Below, piece by piece: positions 33,135-41,386 of a DNA stretch of 64,000 bases; positions within the stretch are counted from its first letter, which is position 1; each line of letters begins with the position of its first letter. The notes under the pieces were generated by a model. That model searched no databases, was not told the DNA's origin, and was given only the letters and a program-made list of their open reading frames with translations. This DNA comes from Streptomyces camelliae (lineage in GTDB: Bacteria > Actinomycetota > Actinomycetes > Streptomycetales > Streptomycetaceae). The DNA is taken from positions 7,936,001 through 8,000,000 of the forward strand of contig NZ_CP115300.1 of assembly GCF_027625935.1 (NCBI RefSeq), in the 5' to 3' direction. Both the position numbers and the translations under genes were made by a program.

Positions 33135-33155
33135 TGTTCTGCCAGCGGCAGAACA
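33135..33155. promoter_or_regulatory. Perfect 9-bp palindrome upstream of hydrolase gene
   Basis: TGTTCTGCC-AGC-GGCAGAACA, ending 40 bases before the hydrolase ATG at 33196. Size and place suit a dimeric repressor operator; the regulator is unknown. Confidence 0.5.
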
Positions 33156-33195
33156 CCAGCTGGACCGGGCTCGACGATCACTACAGTCCAGTCCC

Positions 33196-33963
33196 ATGAC
33201 GACGATCACGACGCGTACGGTCGAGTATCCGGCCGACGGTTTGACGATGATCGGGCACCTCGCGCTCCCGGCCGGTGTCGACCGCCGGCCCGCGGTGCTG
33301 CTCGGACCGGAGGGCATGGGGCTCAGCGACGTCGAGCGCCGCCGGGCCGATGCTCTCGCCGAACTGGGATACATAGCGCTGGCCTTCGACCTTCACGGCG
33401 GGCGCTATTTGGGCGACCCGGAGGAGATGCTGGCTCGTTGCCTGCCGCTGCTCGCTGATCCCGACCGGATGCGGGGCATCGGCCATGCGGCGCTCGACGT
33501 GTTGCGCGCCGAACCGCGCACCGACCCCGTCCGGATCGCCGCCGTCGGCTACGGCACCGGGGGCGCCGTCGGGCTGGAACTCGGGCGCGGCGGCGTCAGC
33601 CTGCGTGCGATCGGGACAGTCAACGCACTGACCACGGGCCGACCGGGCGAGGCGGCGCGCATTCGCTGCCCGGTGTGGGCCGGGGTCGGGTCGGAAGACC
33701 CGATCATGCCGCCCGCGCAACGGAACGCGTTCACCGCTGAGATGCAGGCTGCGGGCGTCGACTGGCGCCTCGCGGTCTACGGCGGCGCCTTGCACGCCTT
33801 CCACCACCCGCCGGTCGGCCACCCCGTGGTCCCCGGCGTCGGCTACCACCCACGGCACGCGCAGCGAGCCTGGCGCGACGTCGTCGACCTGCTCGCCGAG
33901 TGCCTGCCCGTGACGGAGGATCTGGGGCCTGACCCAGGTAAGCATGCTGGCCCCGGGCACTGA
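33196..33963 (+). CDS. Dienelactone-hydrolase-family protein lacking the nucleophile
   Basis: 255 residues, alpha/beta-hydrolase of the DLH type. Asp (GSEDPIMPP) and His (GGALHAFHHP) of the triad are in place. The nucleophile elbow, normally GYCFGG, reads GYGTGG, so the catalytic Cys is Gly. Length is normal. Either a binding or pseudo-enzyme, or one using another residue. It has its own promoter region with a palindrome, and no pathway gene adjoins. Confidence 0.8.
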   Translation: MTTITTRTVEYPADGLTMIGHLALPAGVDRRPAVLLGPEGMGLSDVERRRADALAELGYIALAFDLHGGRYLGDPEEMLARCLPLLADPDRMRGIGHAALDVLRAEPRTDPVRIAAVGYGTGGAVGLELGRGGVSLRAIGTVNALTTGRPGEAARIRCPVWAGVGSEDPIMPPAQRNAFTAEMQAAGVDWRLAVYGGALHAFHHPPVGHPVVPGVGYHPRHAQRAWRDVVDLLAECLPVTEDLGPDPGKHAGPGH

Positions 33964-34040
33964 CAGTCCCCTCCCCTCAAGTCCGCACAGCAGAACCGCA
34001 TTCGGGCGGTTACTCGATCGCGGAGACGTATTCACAACTA

Positions 34041-34067
34041 CCGCAGTAAATACCGGATTTACTGCGG
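34041..34067. repeat. Perfect 10-bp inverted repeat near recombinase gene
   Basis: CCGCAGTAAA and TTTACTGCGG flank a 7-base core TACCGGA. The dyad is 100 bases upstream of the recombinase start. The architecture (two inverted arms around a 6-8 bp core) is that of a tyrosine recombinase core site. Confidence 0.6.
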
Positions 34068-34148
34068 CAGAGCCCCTACGGTGATCACCGCGACCTGCGG
34101 CGGACCATCCCGGCCGCCGGGGCGAGGAGTGCGCATTTACTGCGGCAG
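34057..34148. repeat. Direct repeat of ATTTACTGCGGCAG
   Basis: The 14-mer occurs at 34057-34070 (right arm of the dyad) and again at 34135-34148, 78 bp apart; the second copy ends 20 bases before the recombinase ATG. Extra arm-type binding site or operator for the recombinase. Confidence 0.55.
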
Positions 34149-34168
34149 TTCCAGGAAGTCGGGGCGAC

Positions 34169-35174
34169 GTGACGATCGAACCGGTGACCGAGCTCGGGAG
34201 CGGGGGCGCGCTTCGGTTGCCGCGCGCTCGGGTCGTACCTCTGTCCATCCCGCCGTCGTCGTACACCGCGGCGGTCGAGCGGTACCTCACCGGCGCGGGC
34301 ATCGCGAAGTCCTCCGCGCGGATCTATCGGATCTCGCTCACGACATGGGGGTGGATGCTCGTCGGCGAACCGGAGCCGACCGGACCCGCCCGGACCCGCC
34401 CGCCGGGGCGCGCCCCCCGTCTTCCCCGTCACCGCGATCGACGACCCGGCACTGCCGGAGGTGCTGGCCGAACTGGCGGCGGCGCGGGCGGACGAGATGG
34501 ACGCCGACACCGTCAACCGGGAACTGTCCGTCGCACGCAAGGCGATCGGCTGGTGGCAGAGCCAGGGCTGGATCGACGGCGACCCGACGATCGGCATCGA
34601 GCGGCGGCCGGCACCGCCCGACCGCATCAAGGCCCTCGCGGAGAACCAGATCGCCGCCCTGTGGCGCCTCGACGTCGCGCTGTGGGAGAAGACCCAGTGG
34701 AAGATGCTCTACGAGTCCGCCGCACGGGCCGACGAGATGCTGTGCCTCAACGTGGCAGACCTGTACCCGCAGGACAAGCGCGGGAAGATCACCGCCAAGG
34801 GCGGCGCGACCGAGTGGATTCACTGGCAGTCCGGCACCGCCCAGCTCCTGCCCCGACTCATCGCCCGCCGCACGCGCGGCCCGCTGTTTCTCACCGACCG
34901 CAAGGCGCCGGCCGGAACACCGACGCTCGACGTGTGCCCGGAGACGGGCCGTGCCCGGCTCTCCTGCCGCCGCGCTGAGGAGGTCTTCGAGGAGAACACC
35001 CGGCTGCTGGCCAACCCCCTCGCCTCACCCGACGACATCAAGGATCTGGACGGCTGGACCCTGCACCGGCTACGGCACAGTGCCCTGACGCACGACGCGG
35101 AGGACGGCGGCCCCTTTGGCGCGTATCTCGGTCACACCCCCATGGTGGAGGACCAGGACTTGACGCTGATCTGA
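34169..35174 (+). pseudogene. Frameshifted and truncated tyrosine recombinase/integrase
   Basis: The first part (34169 to ~34410) codes MTIEPVTELG...YTAAVERYLTGAGIAKSSARIYRISLTTW in one frame, an N-terminal SAM-like domain. The rest continues in the next frame (VFPVTAIDDPALPEVLAELA, NRELSVARKAIGWWQSQGW, ESAARADEMLCLNVADLY, with the catalytic Arg in SAARADE). The switch is at a C6 run near 34411-34418. LHRLRHSALTHDAEDG gives the HxxR box, but the chain then runs into unrelated sequence at ~35110, losing the last helix and the catalytic Tyr. Inactive as a recombinase. Host element is gone; the inverted repeat upstream may be its old site. Confidence 0.75.
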
Positions 35175-35350
35175 TCGTGGCCCGCGATGGAATCGGGGTC
35201 GATCGGCTTGAGCAGGCCCTGGCTCTGGTAACTGCCCATCAGAGCGGTGTCGTTGATCATCACGTCCGGCAGGTCCTTGGTGAAGGCGGCGAAGACGCAG
35301 TCGTGGGTGGCGGCGGAGTCGGGATTGCTCCGGGTCCAGACCTCCAGTGT
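35132..35350 (-). pseudogene. Fragment of an ABC-transporter sugar-binding lipoprotein
   Basis: Minus-strand reading gives TLEVWTRSNPDSAATHDCVF, then PDVMINDTALMGSYQSQG and LLKPID. This is the start of the first lobe of family 1 extracellular solute-binding proteins. Signal peptide, lipobox and the remaining ~350 residues are missing. It abuts the truncated recombinase at ~35110-35130, so both genes were cut by the same event. Confidence 0.6.
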
Positions 35351-35405
35351 TCATATGCGTGAACCGATTTCTTCAGGGGCGTGACAGCACGCCGACAGCA
35401 CGACA

Positions 35406-35442
35406 ACGCCCCCACCGCCGTACGGATCGGCGACGGGGGCGT
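35406..35442. terminator. Hairpin downstream of the DUF5997 gene
   Basis: ACGCCCCC/GGGGGCGT outer and CGCCG/CGGCG inner arms with a small internal loop. It starts 26 bases past the DUF5997 stop on the minus strand. Confidence 0.6.
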
Positions 35443-35467
35443 CGGTGGAGCGCGGACGCTCGGTGGG

Positions 35468-35863
35468 TCAGTGCTGCGCCTGCTCGGCGCGTTCGGCGTT
35501 CCTCTTCTTGATCCGCGCGGCCTCCTTGCGGACCTCGGCCTGGGTGGCGCGCTCCTTCTCCAGCCACTCCGGCCGCTCCTGCTTGAGCGCCTCGATCTGC
35601 TCGGTGGTCAGTGCCTCGGTGACCCCGCCGCGGGCGAGACCGGCGATGGACACACCGAGCTTCGCGGCGATCACCGGACGCGGGTGCGGGCCGTTGCTGC
35701 GCAGCTCGCTCAGCCACTGAGGCGGGTTCGCCTGCAGCTCGTTCAGCTCGGCGCGCGTGACGACGCCCTCCTGGAACGAGGCGGGGGTGGCGGGGAGATA
35801 CACACCCAGCTTCTTCGCCGCGGTCGCGGGCTTCATCGTCTGGGTGCTCTGCTGCGAACTCAT
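35468..35863 (-). CDS. DUF5997 family protein
   Basis: 131 residues, small and soluble: TMKPATAAKKLGVYLPATPA, FQEGVVTRAELNELQANPP and WLSELRSNGPHPRPVIAAKLGVSIAGLARGG are the DUF5997 core, followed by a charged helix of Glu/Lys/Arg. Common single gene in actinobacteria, of unknown function; the N-terminal part looks like a small helix-turn-helix-type fold. Divergent from the LysR-like gene, a pairing that suggests linked function. Confidence 0.85.
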   Translation of the reverse strand: MSSQQSTQTMKPATAAKKLGVYLPATPASFQEGVVTRAELNELQANPPQWLSELRSNGPHPRPVIAAKLGVSIAGLARGGVTEALTTEQIEALKQERPEWLEKERATQAEVRKEAARIKKRNAERAEQAQH

Positions 35864-35947
35864 GAGGTCAAGGGTATCGGCCGTGTGCCGGGCCGCCGAC
35901 CACGGCCGGTGCCGTCCGGACCGGCCACGGCCGGTAACCTTGGCCCG

Positions 35948-36709
35948 GTGACAGGCTCGCAGGAATCACCGTCGTTCCGGCTCGCGTACGTCCCCGGAGT
36001 GACGCCCGCCAAATGGGTCAAGACCTGGAACGAGCGCCTGCCGGACATCCCGCTCACCCTCGTCCAGGTCCCGGCCGCCGAGGCGCCCGGCGTGCTGCGC
36101 GCGGGCGAGGCCGACGCGGGTCTCGTACGGCTCCCCGTGGACCGTACGTTCTTCAGCGCGATCCCGCTCTACACGGAGACCACGGTGGTCGTGGTCCCCA
36201 AGGATCACCTGATCACGGCCGCGGACGAGATCACCCTGGCCGACCTCGCCGACGAGGTGCTCTTCCACCCCCTGGACGACGTCTTCGACTGGGACAGCCC
36301 GCCCGGCGAGCCGGCCTTCGAGCGCCCCGCCACGACATCGGACGCGATCGAACTGGTCGCCGCGAACGTCGGCCTCCTGGTCGTCCCGCAGTCCCTGGCC
36401 CGCCTCCACCACCGCAAGGACCTGACCTACCGCCCGGTCACCGACGCCCCGCAATCGAGCGTCGCCCTGTCCTGGCCGGAGGAGGCCACCACCGACCTGG
36501 TGGAAGACTTCATCGGCATCGTCCGCGGCCGCACCGTCAACAGCACCCGGGGCCGTGCCAAGCCTCCGGCGGAACAGAAGCGCACGCGTACCGAGAGCAC
36601 GGGCACCCGCCAGAAGCAGCAACCGAAGTCACCGGGGCGCACCCCACGCCCCCGCACGGCAGGAGGCAAGCCGACGCCGAAACGGGGGAAACCGCGCCGT
36701 AGGTCGTAG
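35948..36709 (+). CDS. Solo LysR-type substrate-binding domain protein
   Basis: 253 residues from GTG. FRLAYVPGVTPAKWVKTWNERLPDIPL opens a LysR effector domain; VLRAGEADAGLVRLP, LITAADEITLADLADE and VAANVGLLVVPQSLAR continue it. The N-terminal helix-turn-helix of LysR regulators is absent. The last ~60 residues are very basic (TRGRAKPPAEQKRTRTE... KRGKPRRRS) and could bind nucleic acid or the DNA backbone. Divergent from DUF5997. Possibly a ligand sensor that acts with a separate DNA-binding partner; that is inference. Confidence 0.8.
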   Translation: MTGSQESPSFRLAYVPGVTPAKWVKTWNERLPDIPLTLVQVPAAEAPGVLRAGEADAGLVRLPVDRTFFSAIPLYTETTVVVVPKDHLITAADEITLADLADEVLFHPLDDVFDWDSPPGEPAFERPATTSDAIELVAANVGLLVVPQSLARLHHRKDLTYRPVTDAPQSSVALSWPEEATTDLVEDFIGIVRGRTVNSTRGRAKPPAEQKRTRTESTGTRQKQQPKSPGRTPRPRTAGGKPTPKRGKPRRRS

Positions 36710-36783
36710 GCCGAGGGTGGTGGTAGGGGCGCGCGCCGGTACGTGCCGGTCCCGCCGGTTGGTCGCCCGCCCACACGCCACCC

Positions 36784-38250
36784 CTACGACCCCTGCCGAG
36801 CCGCCGCCTCCGTTCTTCTCCCGCCCTCCGGATGGGCGCGCCGTTCGCGCAGGTCGGCGTAGGCCAGGAGGAGGGCCAGCAGGATGATGGCGACGGAAGT
36901 GAGGAGGCCGAGCTGGAGGGCGGTGGCAGGGTTGCCCCCGTGGGCCAGGTGGGCGAAGTACACCGAGCCCACGACGGCGATGCCGGCCGCCGAGCCGATG
37001 CGCTGGCCCGTCTGCAGCACCCCGCCCGCCGCCCCGCCCCGTCCCACCGGCACGCGGGACAGGGTGAGAGTGGTGTTCGGCGAGATGGTCAGGCCCGAGC
37101 CGATGCCCGCGACGAGCAGGGGAAGCGCGACCCCCCAGGCCACGGCCCGCCCCGGCGCGAACTGCACGGCCGTGACGACCCCGAGCATGCCCACCGCCAC
37201 CGTGCCCAGCCCGGCCATGACCAGCCCGCGCCCGAACCGCAGCACCAGCCGGCCCCCGGCCGCGGCGCCGACCGCCGCGCCCAGCGCGAACGGCATCGAG
37301 GACAGGCCTGCCGCCAACGGGCCGTAGCCCCTGCTGTTCTGGAGGAAGAGGGTGTAGACGAAGAACAACGTCGTGAAGCCGGCGAAGTACACCAGGCTCA
37401 GCAGCGCGCCGAGCGAGAAGGAGCGCAGCCTGAACAGCCCCAGGTCGATCAACGGGGCCCGGCCGCGCAGCTCCTGGTGCCGCTCCCATGCCCAGAACGC
37501 GGCCAGCAGACCGACGCCGACGGGCAGCAGGACCCACTTCAGGCGCCCGTGCCACTGCTGGTTCTGCACCAGCGGCAGCATGAGGGCCAGCACACCCGAG
37601 CCGAGCAGCAGTACGCCGGTCAGGTCGAAGCACTCGCGCTTGCCGGGCGAGCCGGGGGTGCGGGGCAGCAGCCGCAGCGCCGCGCAGAAGACGGCCGCCC
37701 CGATGGGCAGGTTGACGTAGAAGACCGAGCGCCAGCCGTCGGGACCGCCGGCCGCCTGGATCAGCAGGCCGCCCGCGAGCGGGCCGACCGCCGTGGAGAC
37801 CCCGATGGTGCTGCCCATCATGCCGAACGCGCGGGCCCGCTCCGGCCCCTGGAACATCTGCTGGATGAGCGCCGAGGTCTGCGGCGCGATCAGTCCGGCC
37901 GACGCCCCCTGGACCAGTCGGAACAGCACCAGCCAGGCCGCCCCGGACGACAGCCCGCAGGCCGCCGAGGCCAGCGTGAACAGGGCGAGCCCGGTCAGGA
38001 AGGTCTGGCGCCGCCCGCGCATGTCTCCGAGCCGCCCCGCCGGGACGAGACAGAGGCCGAAGGCGAGCGCGTAACCGGACATCACCCACGACAGGTCCGC
38101 CTCGTCGGCGTGCAGCCCGTGCTCCACCGAGGGCAGGGCCACGTTCACGATCGATGTGTCCAGCAGCGTCATGAAGGCCGCGGTCAGGCAGACGGCGAGC
38201 GCCTTCCACCGCCGGTCGTCGGCGACCGCTCCGGCCTGGTCTGTGGTCAT
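36784..38250 (-). CDS. MFS transporter, DHA2 (EmrB/QacA-like) type
   Basis: 488 residues, ~14 helices. FMTLLDTSIVNVALP is motif D1, GRLGDMRGRRQT the loop-2 motif A, and VGPLAGGLLIQ the antiporter motif C. Full length. Expected to export cationic or hydrophobic compounds with proton uptake. No dedicated regulator is adjacent. Converges on the LysR-like gene. Confidence 0.9.
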   Translation of the reverse strand: MTTDQAGAVADDRRWKALAVCLTAAFMTLLDTSIVNVALPSVEHGLHADEADLSWVMSGYALAFGLCLVPAGRLGDMRGRRQTFLTGLALFTLASAACGLSSGAAWLVLFRLVQGASAGLIAPQTSALIQQMFQGPERARAFGMMGSTIGVSTAVGPLAGGLLIQAAGGPDGWRSVFYVNLPIGAAVFCAALRLLPRTPGSPGKRECFDLTGVLLLGSGVLALMLPLVQNQQWHGRLKWVLLPVGVGLLAAFWAWERHQELRGRAPLIDLGLFRLRSFSLGALLSLVYFAGFTTLFFVYTLFLQNSRGYGPLAAGLSSMPFALGAAVGAAAGGRLVLRFGRGLVMAGLGTVAVGMLGVVTAVQFAPGRAVAWGVALPLLVAGIGSGLTISPNTTLTLSRVPVGRGGAAGGVLQTGQRIGSAAGIAVVGSVYFAHLAHGGNPATALQLGLLTSVAIILLALLLAYADLRERRAHPEGGRRTEAAARQGS

Positions 38251-38356
38251 GCGATCACGCTACGGAGCCACAGCCCACCCCGCACGGCGGGACGGTCGTG
38301 CGGCGCCGCCGGCAGTCCGCCCCGCACTGACCCGAACGAGGGTTCCGGACGAGGGT

Positions 38357-39055
38357 TCAGCGGGCGCGGGCGGCGGTCTGCCGGAGCCAGGCGTACACCG
38401 ACCTCGCCGAGAACTCCCGCTGCCCTCCCCGCAGCAGCAGGGCCGCCGTGGCGAACTCGGGGGCGTCGGCCTGGGCCGCCACGTACGGGATCGCGATGCA
38501 GCGCATCCCGGCCGCGTGGGCGGCGGCCGCGCCCGGGGCCGCGTCCTCCAGGACCACGCAGTCGGCGGGGTCCGCGCCGAGGCGCCGGGCCGCCTCCAGG
38601 AAGAGGTCGGGGGCGGGCTTGCCGTGCCCGACCTCCTCGGCGGACACCGCCGTGCGCAGGTACGCGTCCAGTCCCGTGCCCGCGAGGATCGCCTCGATCG
38701 CCTCCGGGGAGGACCCCGACGCGACCGCCATCGGCACCCCGTCCGCCGCCAGCAGCTCCACGAGGGCGCGCATCTGCGGGAACACCGGCGTCCGGGTGCG
38801 GGCGAGGTCCAGGTAGCGCGGATTCAGCTCGGCGAGCAGTTCCCGCGCCGGAACGCTCAGGCCGTAGCGCTCACGCCACAGGGCCGCCGTCTCCAGGGTG
38901 CTGACGCCGATGTAGCTCTCGTGCTCCGCCCAGGTGAAGTTCGGGACGCCGTGCTCGGCCAGGATCTGCCGGCTCGCCTCGTAGTAGTTCGGCTCGCTGT
39001 CCACCAGCGTTCCGTCGAGATCGAAGATGACCGAGAGGGCGCCGAGATCGCTCAT
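38357..39055 (-). CDS. HAD-family phosphatase, beta-PGM-like
   Basis: 232 residues. Motif I FDLDGTLVDSE (nucleophile Asp12 and acid Asp14), motif II AVASGSS, motif III Lys in GHGKPAPDLF, motif IV VLEDAAPG. A helical cap lies between motifs I and II (C1 type). Likely removes phosphate from a sugar phosphate or similar small molecule. It follows the Lrp gene by 19 bp on the same strand and probably shares its mRNA. Confidence 0.88.
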   Translation of the reverse strand: MSDLGALSVIFDLDGTLVDSEPNYYEASRQILAEHGVPNFTWAEHESYIGVSTLETAALWRERYGLSVPARELLAELNPRYLDLARTRTPVFPQMRALVELLAADGVPMAVASGSSPEAIEAILAGTGLDAYLRTAVSAEEVGHGKPAPDLFLEAARRLGADPADCVVLEDAAPGAAAAHAAGMRCIAIPYVAAQADAPEFATAALLLRGGQREFSARSVYAWLRQTAARAR

Positions 39056-39074
39056 ACGGCCAGCATGCCCAGCG

Positions 39075-39551
39075 TCAGCCGCGGGCGGCCCGGCCCACCG
39101 ACTCCACGAGCGGCAGCAGCCGGTACGGGACGCGCTCGCGCAGCGCCACCTCCGTACGGGTGCGCACCACGCCCGGGAGGCTGATCAGCTTCTGGATGAC
39201 GTCCTCCAGATGGGCGTTGTCCCGGCCCACCACGCGCGCGAGCAGATCCCCGCCGCCCGTGATGGAGAACGCCTCCACGATCTCCGGTACGGCGGCCAGC
39301 GCGTCCCCCACGTCGTCCAGATGGCCCTGGGTCACCTCGATGTGCACGAACGCCAGCACCGGATGGCCCAGCGCGGCGGGGGAGAGGGACGGGCCCGTGC
39401 CGGTGATCACCCCGTCCCGCTCCATGCGGTCCAGCCGGGCCTGGAGCGTGCCGCGGGCGACGCCGAGAACGCGGGCGTACTCGCGCACGCTGGTGCGCGG
39501 CTGCTCCAGGAGGAGCCGCAGGATGCGGGTGTCGAGTTCGTCCACGGCCAT
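39075..39551 (-). CDS. Lrp/AsnC-family regulator
   Basis: 158 residues from ATG 39551, which gives the usual VDELDTRILRLLLEQPRTSVREYARVLGVARGTLQARLDRMERDGVI winged helix. The second half is the RAM ligand domain (FVHIEVTQGHLDDVGDAL, ITGGGDLLARVVGRD). Frames reaching 39596 add 15 unlikely residues. Its upstream region holds repeated TGGCTCA motifs that also face the FUSC gene, so it likely controls both. Confidence 0.9.
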   Translation of the reverse strand: MAVDELDTRILRLLLEQPRTSVREYARVLGVARGTLQARLDRMERDGVITGTGPSLSPAALGHPVLAFVHIEVTQGHLDDVGDALAAVPEIVEAFSITGGGDLLARVVGRDNAHLEDVIQKLISLPGVVRTRTEVALRERVPYRLLPLVESVGRAARG

Positions 39552-39565
39552 GATGGACGACTGTA

Positions 39566-39577
39566 CCAATGGCTCAG
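39566..39577. promoter_or_regulatory. CCAATGGCTCAG copy next to the Lrp start
   Basis: Exact 12-base repeat of 39655-39666, 15 bases upstream of the Lrp start codon; suits autorepression. Confidence 0.45.
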
Positions 39578-39654
39578 CTCTGCCGTGTCGGCGCAAGCCA
39601 CGCGACCTGGTCCGTTGGCATTTCGGCGGGTGCTGGTGAGTGGCTGAAACCGGG

Positions 39655-39689
39655 CCAATGGCTCAGTGATCCGGGCATCACTTGAGCCA
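39655..39689. promoter_or_regulatory. Lrp-type operator dyad between lrp and the FUSC gene
   Basis: TGGCTCAGTGAT (39659) and ATCACTTGAGCCA (39677) are inverted arms, one base different in length, around a 6-base centre. The left arm is part of the CCAATGGCTCAG repeat found at 39566. It lies between the divergent genes, ~95 bases before the FUSC start. Confidence 0.55.
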
Positions 39690-39782
39690 GTGACCCGGGT
39701 GGTGCTCTCATGGATACGTCGATGGCGCTGCGGACCTCCGCGGCGCCTTTTCTGTGCCGGTGTTTCCCAGGGGAGGGCAGCA

Positions 39783-41267
39783 GTGCTGAAGAGGATGTTC
39801 GTGGCTCCGGACCCAGGGCGTGCGCGGTTGCGCTTCGCCGCGCGGGCCGTCCTCGGCATCGGCCTGGCGGTCGTCGTCTGCTTCCTCGCCGGACACTCCC
39901 TCGTCGGCGCGGTCACCGGTGGCCTCACCGCGCTGCTCGCGCTCTTCACCGTCACCGACGCGACCGTGCGCGGGCAGGCGGTCACCACCGCGCTGCTGCC
40001 CGCCGTGGGCGTGCCGGTGCTCGCCGCCGCGGCCGAACTGCACGCGTTCCCCGTCGCGCGCGATCTCGCCTTCCTGGCCGTGGTCGGCGCCGGGGTGTAC
40101 GCGCGCCGCTGGGGACCGCGCGGCCACAGCCTCGGCGTGTTCGCCTTCATGACCTTCTTCGTGGCCCAGTTCCTGCACGCCACCCCTCAGCAGCTGCCCG
40201 AGCTGTACGCCGCCGTCCTGCTGTCCGTGCTCAGCGCGGCCGTGGTCCGCTTCGGCCTGTGGTGCTACGAGCGCCGGCTGCCCCCGGCCGCCGTACCGTC
40301 CCCGCCCGCCGGCACCGGACTGGCCCGGGTGACCACCCGGCAGGCGGTCCAGGCGACCGCGGGCGCGGGCTTCGCGCTGGTCGTGGGCCAGCTGGTGTCC
40401 GGACAGCGCTGGTACTGGGCCGTCGGCGCCACCTGGTGGGTCTTCGTCAACACCGCCTCGCGCGGCGAGACGCTGGTGCGCGGCTTCCGGCGGGTGCTCG
40501 GCACGCTGATCGGTATCGGCCTGGGCTTCCTCGTCGCCGTCCCCGTGCACGGCGCGCCCGTGCCGACGGCCGTCCTCGTCACGGTCGCCGTCTTCGGCAT
40601 CTTCTACACCGCCGCAGTCTCCTACACCTGGATGATGCTCTGGGTCACCGTGCTCGCCGAGTCCCTCTACGGCCTCCTCGGCGTCCTCAGCCCCGGCCTG
40701 CTCGGCCTGCGTCTGGTGGAGACCGGTGTCGGCGCGCTCGGCGCCGCGCTGGCTGTGCTGTTCGTCCTGCCGGTCACCACCCACGCCGTCACCGACGTCT
40801 GGATCCAGCGCGCCCTGCGCTGCGTCCACGCCTGCACCGCCGAGGCCGCGGACCGGCTCGCGGGCTCGGCGACGGCCGACCCGGCGCCGCGCGTGGCCGA
40901 ACTGGAGCAGCTGCTCGGCCGGGTCCGGCTCGCCGTCGCCCCGCTGGTGCACCCGCTGAACCCGATGCCGGCCCGCAAGCGGCGCGCCCGCCGGGTCCTC
41001 GCGCTCCTCGACGACTGTGCCCGCGAGGTGCGCGGTCTGGTGGCGGTCGCGGCCGACCCCGAGGCCTCGCACGACGCCCGGCTGGCCGCGGCCTGCTGGC
41101 GCGTGGAGGCGGCCGTCGAGGCGCTCACCCAGGGCCGCCGGGTCACCCTCGTGGCCGAGTCCCCTGCCGAACCCGCCCTGGCCCATCTGCACGGCCTGGA
41201 GCGCGCCCTCGCCGACCTCGCCGAGCCCCTGCGGGCGCCGTCGGGATCTCTGCTGGTGGGCGCCTGA
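39783..41267 (+). CDS. FUSC-family membrane protein
   Basis: 494 residues from GTG 39783 (SD GGGGAGGG). Six N-terminal helices (GIGLAVVVCFLAGHSLVGAVTGG...), a second helix set after ~190 with GQRWYWAVGATWWVFVNTASRGETLVRGFRRVLGTLIGIGLG, which is the FUSC/YccS motif, then a ~150-residue cytoplasmic helical tail. The family is linked to export of aromatic acids or polyamines. Divergent from lrp across a TGGCTCA-rich region, so likely Lrp-controlled. Confidence 0.85.
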   Translation: MLKRMFVAPDPGRARLRFAARAVLGIGLAVVVCFLAGHSLVGAVTGGLTALLALFTVTDATVRGQAVTTALLPAVGVPVLAAAAELHAFPVARDLAFLAVVGAGVYARRWGPRGHSLGVFAFMTFFVAQFLHATPQQLPELYAAVLLSVLSAAVVRFGLWCYERRLPPAAVPSPPAGTGLARVTTRQAVQATAGAGFALVVGQLVSGQRWYWAVGATWWVFVNTASRGETLVRGFRRVLGTLIGIGLGFLVAVPVHGAPVPTAVLVTVAVFGIFYTAAVSYTWMMLWVTVLAESLYGLLGVLSPGLLGLRLVETGVGALGAALAVLFVLPVTTHAVTDVWIQRALRCVHACTAEAADRLAGSATADPAPRVAELEQLLGRVRLAVAPLVHPLNPMPARKRRARRVLALLDDCAREVRGLVAVAADPEASHDARLAAACWRVEAAVEALTQGRRVTLVAESPAEPALAHLHGLERALADLAEPLRAPSGSLLVGA

Positions 41268-41386
41268 GCCGACACCGGCGCGAAGGCGACAAGGCGAACA
41301 AAGGCACTCTGCGCCTCTTGGTCTAGACCGAGCGTGACCGACTGCTAGCGTCGGCCACGGACCGGTACGACCGAGAGGGGACAGCG

